NCBI GenBank assembly: GCA_007571355.1 | Contig: RKRO01000506.1 | Span: 1 to 6,646 of the forward strand | Source of the DNA: Candidatus Poribacteria bacterium | GTDB lineage: Bacteria; Poribacteria; WGA-4E; WGA-3G | Direction: 5' to 3' | Length of the DNA: 6,646 nucleotides | Shown: positions 1-6,123 of the stretch, one piece after another | Numbering within the stretch: the first letter of the stretch is position 1 | Layout of the letters: each line of letters begins with the position of its first letter | Translations under genes and position numbers: made by a program | The notes under the pieces: generated by a model | What the model was told of the DNA's origin: nothing | Seen by the model: the letters and a program-made list of their open reading frames with translations, nothing else | Database searches by the model: none

Positions 1-6
1 AATGCT

Positions 7-25
7 GGGCGGGGCAACCCCGCCC
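7..25. repeat. Perfect GC-rich inverted repeat (8-bp stem, 3-base loop)
   Basis: GGGCGGGG at 7-14 pairs perfectly with CCCCGCCC at 18-25 around the loop CAA. No T-run follows on the plus strand (the next bases are CTACGCACTTGG), so it does not look like a complete intrinsic terminator for a gene to the left. Palindromes of this shape are common as dispersed intergenic repeats in several uncultured phyla, and I infer that this is one copy. The gene to its left is outside the window. Confidence 0.6.
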
Positions 26-104
26 CTACGCACTTGGCAGTTGCCTTGCCTCAAAAAAATCGGAAGCGTATTTTCTAATATCGCTTGAAACTTTACGATA
101 AAAT

Positions 105-133
105 TTGATTTCAAGGCGATCTTTTGATAAACT
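105..133 (+). promoter_or_regulatory. Candidate promoter of rpiA giving a leaderless transcript
   Basis: TTGATT at 105-110 and TAAACT at 128-133 are separated by exactly 17 bases, and TG at 125-126 forms an extended -10 element directly before the -10 hexamer. The predicted transcription start, about 7-8 bases after the -10, falls at or next to the ATG at 141. This would explain why no Shine-Dalgarno sequence is visible upstream of that ATG. The -10 matches consensus at only 4 of 6 positions and the region is AT-rich, so chance matches are easy. Confidence 0.3.
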
Positions 134-140
134 TAATATT

Positions 141-830
141 ATGAATACTGAAACCCAGAAAAAAATTGCTGCAGAAAAAGCGACAGAAGCTGTCCGATCC
201 GGTATGATCGTCGGATTGGGGACAGGTTCTACTGTCTATTACGCGCTCTTGAAACTCGGCGCGATGGTGCACGAGGGGCTTGATATTGTCGGTATTCCGA
301 CCTCTGAGGGTACCAAGAAAATTGCATTGGCGCAAAAGATACCCCTCACAACGCTCGCTATGCACCCCGCCATTGACCTGACGATAGACGGTGCCGATGA
401 GGTTGACGCACATCTTAATTTGATTAAAGGTGGCGGTGCCGCGCTCGTTAGAGAAAAGATTATCGCCAACGCCTCAAAAAAAATATTGATTGTCGTTGAT
501 GAAAGCAAGGTGTCACGTGTCCTCGGCACCAATTTTCCGCTTCCAGTAGAGATTGTGCGGTTCGGGTGGGAAGCGACGCAGACTGCGGTCAATCGGATTT
601 GTGGAAGTTCCACTTTACGGGTTGCATTCACGCCGGATGGAAAGCAAAACCCGCTGATCACCGATAACGGTAACTATATCCTCGACTGCCACTTTGCCGG
701 TATCTCTGCGCCCGCAGCAATTGAGCTGCAGTTAAATAACATTCCCGGGGTGTTGGAAAACGGGATTTTTGTCAACCGCGCCGACAAGGTTATTATCGGT
801 ACACCTTCCGGCATCCGCTACATGGAGTAG
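141..830 (+). CDS. rpiA: Ribose-5-phosphate isomerase A
   Basis: Interconverts ribose 5-phosphate and ribulose 5-phosphate in the cytoplasm, in the non-oxidative pentose phosphate pathway, and so supplies ribose for nucleotides. The 229-residue product has the usual RpiA length and all the signature motifs: the phosphate-binding GLGTGST (25-31), TIDGADEVD (81-89) and KGGGAAL (96-102), with the catalytic glutamate E105. D83, D86, K96 and E105 match E. coli D81, D84, K94 and E103 with a constant offset of two. The C-terminus ends in the family-typical IGTPSGIRYME. I chose the ATG at 141 because MNTETQKKIAAEKA aligns with the normal RpiA N-terminus. An in-frame TTG at 105 would add 12 unmatched residues. 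No clear ribosome binding site precedes 141, so initiation may be leaderless. The next gene follows after 5 bases. Confidence 0.96.
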   Translation: MNTETQKKIAAEKATEAVRSGMIVGLGTGSTVYYALLKLGAMVHEGLDIVGIPTSEGTKKIALAQKIPLTTLAMHPAIDLTIDGADEVDAHLNLIKGGGAALVREKIIANASKKILIVVDESKVSRVLGTNFPLPVEIVRFGWEATQTAVNRICGSSTLRVAFTPDGKQNPLITDNGNYILDCHFAGISAPAAIELQLNNIPGVLENGIFVNRADKVIIGTPSGIRYME

Positions 831-835
831 CCCCA

Positions 836-1714
836 ATGCTTCGACCGCTTCTCTCACTCTTCCTGCTCATTTCTATCATAATCACGGTTCCGTATCCAGT
901 TAGGGGTGAAGTACTGACTCAGAGTGGGTTAGTAGACATTCCGACGGGGCGGGTGCTGGCGCACGGTATATTCGAGGCAGGCGTTTATCTCGGTTTCCCA
1001 CAAGCGGCAATGCGCCGATCCACGACAAATTTTGGCGATGCGTTTGCAGCGCGCCTCAATTTCGGATTGTTTGACCGACTTGAAGTCGGACTGACACATC
1101 TCTGGGACGCAGACGTTCCAGATTCAACCGTTGTGCGGACAGCGAACTTGAAGTTACTGCTGCTAAAAGAGCCAGAAGCGGGCGTAGTTCCGGGGGTCGC
1201 AATAGGCATAGATAAACTCGGCAACCATGTTTTTTCGTCGGACTCTGAGGCGGAAGGCAGTGCGATACCTTCGGCGTTCTTTGCTGTCAGCAAAACTTTT
1301 AACCTCCCACGGGTCCATCTGTTTTCGTTGCACGTCGGGATCGGTACACAGCGGTTTGCGTTTGAAGAGCAACCTATAGGTGTATTTGCCGGTTTGAGCA
1401 AAGAATTCCAACCCGCTTTTGCAAGAGGTGACATCGCGATGCGTCTGGAGTTTGATGGATTGGGTGTGAACGCCGGTTTGCGTTATGTCACCTCAAGCGG
1501 CCTTCAGGTTGCCCTTGGTGCCGAGACTTTGAACAGTCCTAACGAACGCCGCTATCTCGCCGCGGTTTCGTGGACGAATCAACAGTTGCTCGAACAGATT
1601 AAGGAAACGAGGCGCCTGATTACACGTGCGACAGCACTCGTGGTCGAAACCAGGCGCGCGATTTCTGATAAAAAAGCAGCGGATCAGGCTACGGAGTCTC
1701 CGCCGTCGCAATAG
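836..1714 (+). CDS. Secreted outer-membrane beta-barrel protein, YjbH-like
   Basis: The 292-residue product begins with a signal peptide: basic R3, a hydrophobic stretch L5-V18 and probable cleavage near VRG/EV at 24/25. The mature protein opens with SGLVDIPTGRVLAHG (30-44), which resembles the G-x-x-x-x-P-T-x-x-V-L-x-x-G opening of YjbH-type barrel proteins. Alternating hydrophobic strands follow, such as RLNFGLFDRLEVGLTHLW, up to an aromatic-ended strand YLAAVSW at about 240-246, which resembles a barrel-closing beta-signal. After it comes a charged, probably helical tail of about 46 residues, ending in TESPPSQ. The start has GGAG at 824-827, inside the end of rpiA and 8 bases before the ATG, so it is likely co-transcribed with rpiA. 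The 3' end overlaps the convergent OmpA-like gene by 26 bases. Envelope location is well supported. The YjbH assignment rests on the short N-terminal motif, and the cargo or role is unknown. Confidence 0.7.
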   Translation: MLRPLLSLFLLISIIITVPYPVRGEVLTQSGLVDIPTGRVLAHGIFEAGVYLGFPQAAMRRSTTNFGDAFAARLNFGLFDRLEVGLTHLWDADVPDSTVVRTANLKLLLLKEPEAGVVPGVAIGIDKLGNHVFSSDSEAEGSAIPSAFFAVSKTFNLPRVHLFSLHVGIGTQRFAFEEQPIGVFAGLSKEFQPAFARGDIAMRLEFDGLGVNAGLRYVTSSGLQVALGAETLNSPNERRYLAAVSWTNQQLLEQIKETRRLITRATALVVETRRAISDKKAADQATESPPSQ

Positions 1715-2612
1715 ATTGCATGACGGTTTGGAGTGATGTTAAAAGTTCCGACAAAAAATCTTGCGGTGGCACGAGTATAATTTCGATTCGCCGATTTTTG
1801 GCTTTTGCCTCCGGCGTTTCTGCGGTATCTATGGGTTGGTAGAAGGCATAGCCGGTGGCTGCCAAGCGTTCCGCGCTCACATTTGCATGTTCCTGCAAGT
1901 ATTTCACGGCTGCGATGGCGCGTTCAGTGGAGAGATTCCAATTCCGGAGTGCATCGCCGCCGATAGGTGTGTTATCGGTGTGTCCCTCAATCCGGATGGC
2001 GTAATCTGAATAGTCGGCATTTAGCAGGACCTCTTCCGAAATTGCGTCGAGAAGCGATTTCCCCTCTGTGCTGAGAATTGCACTGCCGGTTTCAAATAGG
2101 ATTTTACCTTTGACATCAAGTTTCAACCGGCCCGCCTCATCTAACACGGCCCCCACGGTATCTTTAAACCGCTCTTGGATAGCCGTAATTGAACGTTGTG
2201 ATTGCTCTCGGATTCGTTGTAATTCGGATTCGATCTCCGTCAGTTTTGCGCGGAGACTCTCTTTCTCACGTTCGAGCGCGCTTTTGTCCTGTTGGAGTGC
2301 GTTCCGCTCCGCAGCGATTTTTCGGGCGGCTGCACTTGCATTCTGCAATATTTCTTTCGTTTGATCGAGTTCGGAACGTGTCTCCGCCAAGGTCTTTTGC
2401 GTTTCAGACAATGTGGTTTCGGTTTCGGCTAATTTCTTTTCAAAATCAGCTTTGGCAGTCTCAGTTTTTTGCAGTGCGGTTTGGGTGGTTGCCAATTCTG
2501 CCTGCGTCTGTTCAAGACCTTTTGAAGTTGAATAGAGCAGGACTCCCAGAACGAGGGCAGCAATAGCCAGAACAGCGATGGAGACAATAGCCAGAATTTT
2601 TTCTTTAGACAT
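1689..2612 (-). CDS. OmpA/MotB-like peptidoglycan-binding protein with membrane anchor and long coiled coil
   Basis: The 307-residue product has one membrane helix (about 5-27), a long Glu/Gln/Lys/Thr-rich coiled coil (about 31-150) with TETTLSETQKTLAETRSELD-type heptads, and a C-terminal OmpA-like domain (about 160-281). The OmpA domain shows LFETGSAIL (172-180), IEGHTDNTPI (208-217), NWNLSTERA (224-232) and NRRIEI (273-278). D213 and R231 are the expected diaminopimelate-contacting pair. The NWxLSxxRA insertion is the MotB type. It is not a motor stator as far as I can see: the membrane helix contains no acidic residue, whereas MotB needs one, and no motA lies next to it. Likely role: linking the inner membrane across the periplasm to the cell wall. 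AAGGAGAA at 2617-2624 precedes the ATG by 4 bases. The start overlaps the end of the RNHCP gene by 8 bases. Confidence 0.9.
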   Translation of the reverse strand: MSKEKILAIVSIAVLAIAALVLGVLLYSTSKGLEQTQAELATTQTALQKTETAKADFEKKLAETETTLSETQKTLAETRSELDQTKEILQNASAAARKIAAERNALQQDKSALEREKESLRAKLTEIESELQRIREQSQRSITAIQERFKDTVGAVLDEAGRLKLDVKGKILFETGSAILSTEGKSLLDAISEEVLLNADYSDYAIRIEGHTDNTPIGGDALRNWNLSTERAIAAVKYLQEHANVSAERLAATGYAFYQPIDTAETPEAKAKNRRIEIILVPPQDFLSELLTSLQTVMQSIATAETP

Positions 2613-2624
2613 TTACTTCTCCTT
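2605..2624 (-). promoter_or_regulatory. Coupled start: strong ribosome binding site inside the upstream gene, 8-base stop/start overlap
   Basis: On the minus strand AAGGAGAA (2617-2624) lies in the last codons of the RNHCP gene, 4 bases before the ATG (2612-2610) of the OmpA-like gene. The RNHCP stop codon TAA (2607-2605) lies inside that gene, giving the overlap ATGTCTAA. Overlaps of this kind usually couple translation, so the two proteins are probably made together and in related amounts. Confidence 0.8.
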
Positions 2625-2910
2625 GTAAGCGAAGGATCGCGTCAAAGTCGTCGTTTTTTGAGGTTTTGTTATTTTTTTCTATGCCGCATACCGTGCAGCG
2701 GTGCGTCAGGACATAATTGCCGTGCTTTAGGGTAAACGTTATCGGCTCCATCATGCCTTGACAGAACGCGGCTCGGTCGCCGGGGTAGACATCAACGTGC
2801 CGGCTCCAAAGGCATTCTGGGCAGTGATTGGTGTAGCCATCGCCTTTGACAGAGGCACCACAATGTGTGCAGATGAAGTCTTCAATATGGCGTTGGAATT
2901 TTTTGTTCAT
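2605..2910 (-). CDS. RNHCP domain protein (small zinc-ribbon-like protein of unknown function)
   Basis: The 101-residue product matches the RNHCP family, whose molecular function is not established. Visible motifs in order are FICTHCG (12-18, C14/C17), TNHCPECLWSRHVD (27-40, C30/C33/H38), PGDRAAFCQGMMEPI (43-57, C50) and HRCTVCG (70-76, C72/C75), followed by an acidic NDDFDAILRLQG segment. The naming motif reads TNHCP here, with Thr in place of Arg, and the rest of the signature is intact. Three CxxC pairs plus C50 and the histidines suggest bound zinc. There is no signal peptide or membrane helix, so it is probably cytoplasmic. GGAG at 2919-2922, 8 bases before the ATG, supports the start. 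The gene sits 45 bases after the WD40 gene and is translationally coupled to the OmpA-like gene. Family assignment is strong; function is open. Confidence 0.88.
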   Translation of the reverse strand: MNKKFQRHIEDFICTHCGASVKGDGYTNHCPECLWSRHVDVYPGDRAAFCQGMMEPITFTLKHGNYVLTHRCTVCGIEKNNKTSKNDDFDAILRLQGEVNV

Positions 2911-2955
2911 GTGAGATACTCCAAGGCTTTAGACTTGCTGCTACAACACTTCCTA
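2911..2955. other. Short spacer with an imperfect palindrome between the WD40 and RNHCP genes
   Basis: The widest gap in the minus-strand operon. CAAGGCTTTAGACTTG at 2922-2937 is nearly self-complementary: CAAG pairs with CTTG and CT with AG, with one mismatch and a two-base loop. The RNHCP Shine-Dalgarno GGAG (2919-2922) abuts it. The hairpin is too weak and lacks a T-run, so I do not call a terminator. It may be a remnant of a dispersed repeat or the boundary scar of an inserted gene. Confidence 0.3.
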
Positions 2956-4848
2956 TTAGGTATCTATAAAAGGCTTGACATCCCACAGTAAGATTGTGCC
3001 ATCAAAACTCCCACTCGCCAGTAGTGTGCCATCCGGAGAGAAGTCGATCGACTGCACGTCTGTCGTATGTCCCCAGAAGGTATGTATATTTTCGCCTGTG
3101 GCAACCTCCCACAACCGGATTCCTGTCTTCACCATTCCGCTATGCCACCAATCTCCAGATGCAAGATATTTGCCACACGGTGAGAACGCAAGTGCATACG
3201 GCTTCCAATTGTTATCAGGTTGTAGAATTGTACGTAGTGTTATCAGTTTCTCAGCGCACCACAAGCGAATCTCGTCGACCATTCCGCCAGCAATTATCTT
3301 ACTACACGGTGAGAACACTATCGCTATAGGTGTACGCGGCGCACCTATAGGCAACATGGCAATTTGTTCACCTAATTCAACATCCCATACTCGAGCGGTT
3401 CCGTCAGCGGCTCCGCTCACCAGTCGTTTTCCATCCGGCGAAAACGCCAACGAGGAAATATAATCCGTATGCCCTATAAGTGCCCCCAACTTCACCTTAC
3501 GTTTGAAATTCCATAGATAGATCGTGTTTTCTCTACTTCCAATCGCAATCTGATGACCGATCGGAGCAAATACCAAGTGTCCAAATTGCGCCTGTTGTGT
3601 AAATTTAACAATCGGTTCATCAGATTTTTCAACATCCCACACACTGATAGCCTGTTCATTGTTGGATCGGTTCATCTTAAAGGCAACAGCCGAGATGTTA
3701 CCATCTGGACGAAAAGTGAAGGAGCGGAAGCGCGTCTTTTTCAGTAAAGTTTCACGCGACTGCTTACGTTCAACATCCCATAACACGATACCGCCGCCAA
3801 AACGTTTACACGCGAGCATGCGTCCATCTGGCGAAAATTGAACGGGGCCCAACTGACAAGCAAACTCACCAGGTGTTGAGAATGTGTTTATGTTCTGGAG
3901 TTTAACTTTTTTAGACGGAGTAGTGCCTACATGTGTGTCGGATAGAGCCAATTGCGGGAATTTTTTAAGCCACTTAGCCTGAATACTCTCTGGATGTAGT
4001 TCCAGGGTGCGTAGTTTTTGGCGGCGTTCTACGTCCCAGATTTCAATTGTATTTTGTTGATCCACAGTCGCAAGTAATTCGCCCTTTAGTGAGTAGAATG
4101 GATTTTTCCTAAATGTCCCAGACTCAGTAAAAATCATCTTCGGAGCATTCTTTCCAAACTCCCACACGTGTAGTGTTTTATCCCCGTGAGTTGTACATGC
4201 CAACAGACGACTGTCTGGTGAGAAAGCAAAATTTCTTCCCTCAAACTTCATAATTGGTGTGCCGGTTTCTGATGGCCATACGTAAGTTTGGTAACCTGCT
4301 GTAGCGGCAAGGAATTTTCCATCTGGTGAAAAACCGAGTCGGGAAATTCCACTTTTGGGTTCATGTCCTTCCCAATCCATCTGCGCGATGCACACACCGT
4401 TTTGGACATCCAATACCTCAACAGTGCGCTTAGAACTTGCAGCAGTGGCGATCCAACAAATGTCTGGAGAAAAGGTAATGTATCTACTTCTCATCCGTTT
4501 TATCTTTATGATACATTCACCATTCTGAACATCTCGCACTCTAATAATACCATCCCAATTTCCAATGGCAATCCACTTACCATCTGGAGAGAAGTTGACA
4601 GCAGAAATAAGCCCGCGTTCCGTTTCCCACAACGCAATAGGCAATCTTGACGACATTTCGTACCACCAGAGTCCTATACGAGTACCAACAGCGAAATATG
4701 TGTAATCGGGAGAAAGTGCCACCTCACTATCGCGTTGTTCACGTAACCCTTTCCCCAATCGGGCGATTGCGCCTCTGGGTAACGCCCAAGTGTTCCCTGA
4801 AGGGTCACCTGGAACAACATTATATGGGACAGGTTTCCAGTTTTGCAT
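2956..4848 (-). CDS. WD40-repeat beta-propeller protein, about 13-14 blades
   Basis: The 630-residue product consists almost entirely of WD40 repeats. Recognisable FSPDG...WD-type blades start near residues 42, 81, 121, 168, 206, 251, 334, 375, 422, 464, 507, 550 and 598. The stretch 276-333 could hold one decayed blade, which would give 14, i.e. two seven-bladed propellers. The best-kept repeats are the last ones (ISSLAFSPDGKRLVSG, VQSIDFSPDGTLLASG). The N-terminal 40 residues include WALPRGAIARLGKG, a lead-in I associate with families of such proteins in Poribacteria. There is no signal peptide, membrane helix, kinase, caspase or other effector domain, so it is likely a cytoplasmic binding scaffold with unknown partner. 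The gene lies 15 bases after the M20 gene. Its ribosome binding site is weak. It is clearly AT-richer than both flanking genes, which suggests separate acquisition. Confidence 0.92.
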   Translation of the reverse strand: MQNWKPVPYNVVPGDPSGNTWALPRGAIARLGKGLREQRDSEVALSPDYTYFAVGTRIGLWWYEMSSRLPIALWETERGLISAVNFSPDGKWIAIGNWDGIIRVRDVQNGECIIKIKRMRSRYITFSPDICWIATAASSKRTVEVLDVQNGVCIAQMDWEGHEPKSGISRLGFSPDGKFLAATAGYQTYVWPSETGTPIMKFEGRNFAFSPDSRLLACTTHGDKTLHVWEFGKNAPKMIFTESGTFRKNPFYSLKGELLATVDQQNTIEIWDVERRQKLRTLELHPESIQAKWLKKFPQLALSDTHVGTTPSKKVKLQNINTFSTPGEFACQLGPVQFSPDGRMLACKRFGGGIVLWDVERKQSRETLLKKTRFRSFTFRPDGNISAVAFKMNRSNNEQAISVWDVEKSDEPIVKFTQQAQFGHLVFAPIGHQIAIGSRENTIYLWNFKRKVKLGALIGHTDYISSLAFSPDGKRLVSGAADGTARVWDVELGEQIAMLPIGAPRTPIAIVFSPCSKIIAGGMVDEIRLWCAEKLITLRTILQPDNNWKPYALAFSPCGKYLASGDWWHSGMVKTGIRLWEVATGENIHTFWGHTTDVQSIDFSPDGTLLASGSFDGTILLWDVKPFIDT

Positions 4849-4863
4849 TATATTGATCCGAGA

Positions 4864-6102
4864 TTATAGTTCCGCGCGGGTCATGAAGGTTGCATAGATA
4901 GCGGAGGTCCGCACGAGATCGGGAATATTTACACGTTCATTGATGGCATGCCCGCCTTCGCCACTGGGTCCGTATCCGATTCCCGGTAAACCTGTATTGA
5001 CGAAATAGTGCAAGTCCGTAAATCCGGTAGTGCCTTTAAATTTCGGGCGATTGAAACGGACGATCCGCACCGCCTCGGCGAAGGCTTGGGCTATTGGTGA
5101 ATCGGTATCCGTTAAGCAAGGTTCGATCCGTAAGATCGCGCGTGCTTCTGCGTCCAAATCGGGATAGTATTGGCATGCCCCAGCGATCGCTTCTCGCAAT
5201 TCGAGCTCGGCACGTTCAAGTTCCTCGTTGGGGGTAATCCGGCGGTCGATTGAGAATGTGGCACTTGCGGGGACGGTGTTGACTTTATCGCCATCAGTTC
5301 CACGAAAGGTTCCACCGATGTTCATTGTTGGGTAGCGGTCACTGCCATCGGGGAGTTTAAATACGCGTTCCGGTGATTTTAAATTCCGTTTAACGCGTTG
5401 GAGTGCCGTTACGAGTTCCGCGGCCTTTTCAAAGGCGTTTATCCCCTTATCTGGCTGTGCCCCGTGTGCTGCTTTACCTTTAACCTCGATTTCTAACCAG
5501 AGTACGCCGTTATGGCCGTTGCCGATGTTCATCTCCGAGCCGCCTTCACAGTTAACAACGTAGTCGGCGTTAACCAAACTTTTCTCGACGATATAGCCTG
5601 CCCCTAACGCTCCACCGGTCTCTTCGTCGCAGGTGAACGAGCATTCAACGTTAAATTTGGGTTGCGTGCTCGTTTCTTGGACAGCTTGAATTGCAAATAG
5701 GAGTGCAGCGATAGCATCCTTCATATCGTCGGCACCGCGTCCATAAAGCCACTCACCCTCAATCTCGCCACTGAAGGGATCACCGAAACGCCACTCTCCT
5801 GCAACGGGGACAACATCGTAGTGGGCGTTGAAATGCACCGTCTTTTCGGCACCGACATCCCAGCGCGCGATGAGGTTTAGCCGTGGATGGCTATCGGCAT
5901 TTAAGATCACCCGCTCAGCACGTCGTTTCGGTACCTTGGCAATCCGGGTTCGCATTCCCAACGCCTTGCACTTTGCTGCAAGCAGCTCAACAATCTCGGC
6001 GTAATTCTCACCGGGTGGATTGACGGTCGGAATCCTGACGAGTTCCTGCAGCAATGCACAGAGTTCGGTCTGATTCTCCTTAATATACGTTTGAACAGAC
6101 AT
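4864..6102 (-). CDS. M20 family metallopeptidase / deacylase (ArgE/DapE/ACY1 type)
   Basis: The 412-residue product is a full-length two-domain M20 hydrolase that would cleave an N-acyl amino acid or small peptide with a dinuclear metal site. Ligands appear in order: H94 in HYDVVP, the bridging D126 in GRGADDMK, catalytic E160 and ligand E161 in DEETGG, E186 in NCEGG, and H385 in GGHAINERV. The inserted dimerisation domain (about 197-310) carries KGKAAHGAQPDKG, whose H213 is the histidine that completes the partner's active site in this family, and DRRITPNEE. Substrate cannot be settled from sequence: acetylornithine deacetylase, succinyl-diaminopimelate desuccinylase and carboxypeptidase G2-like enzymes share these motifs, and no arginine or lysine biosynthesis gene is adjacent. 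No signal peptide, so cytoplasmic. AGGAGA at 6109-6114, 6 bases before the ATG, supports the start. It lies 21 bases after the cupin gene. Confidence 0.93.
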   Translation of the reverse strand: MSVQTYIKENQTELCALLQELVRIPTVNPPGENYAEIVELLAAKCKALGMRTRIAKVPKRRAERVILNADSHPRLNLIARWDVGAEKTVHFNAHYDVVPVAGEWRFGDPFSGEIEGEWLYGRGADDMKDAIAALLFAIQAVQETSTQPKFNVECSFTCDEETGGALGAGYIVEKSLVNADYVVNCEGGSEMNIGNGHNGVLWLEIEVKGKAAHGAQPDKGINAFEKAAELVTALQRVKRNLKSPERVFKLPDGSDRYPTMNIGGTFRGTDGDKVNTVPASATFSIDRRITPNEELERAELELREAIAGACQYYPDLDAEARAILRIEPCLTDTDSPIAQAFAEAVRIVRFNRPKFKGTTGFTDLHYFVNTGLPGIGYGPSGEGGHAINERVNIPDLVRTSAIYATFMTRAEL

Positions 6103-6123
6103 TTTATGTCTCCTGTGTCGCTG

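Noticed and set aside
105..140. TTG start for rpiA, adding 12 residues
   Set aside because: The extra residues do not match the RpiA N-terminus, no ribosome binding site precedes the TTG, and the ATG at 141 gives the family-typical start and length.
985..1434. 149-codon open frame on the minus strand, opposite the barrel gene
   Set aside because: Antisense to a gene with a signal peptide and strand pattern. Its product is Ser/Pro/Lys-rich without recognisable motifs, and no ribosome binding site was evident.
1691..1706. Short inverted repeats (CGGAG/CTCCG, ACGG/CCGT) in the convergent overlap as a bidirectional terminator
   Set aside because: The 5-bp stem has a one-base loop, the alternative has only a 4-bp stem, and no T-run is present on either side.
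2189..2566. 125-codon open frame on the plus strand, opposite the OmpA-like coiled coil
   Set aside because: A shadow of the repetitive coiled-coil coding sequence, with no recognisable domain.
2975..3463. 162-codon open frame on the plus strand, opposite the WD40 gene
   Set aside because: Its repeated SGEN-type segments are just the reverse complement of FSPDG-coding repeats.
4863..4868. Perfect TATAAT on the minus strand just upstream of the WD40 gene, containing the M20 stop codon
   Set aside because: No -35 element at 16-18 bases (AACCTT or similar), no extended TG, and the M20 and WD40 genes are only 15 bases apart. At most a weak internal promoter.
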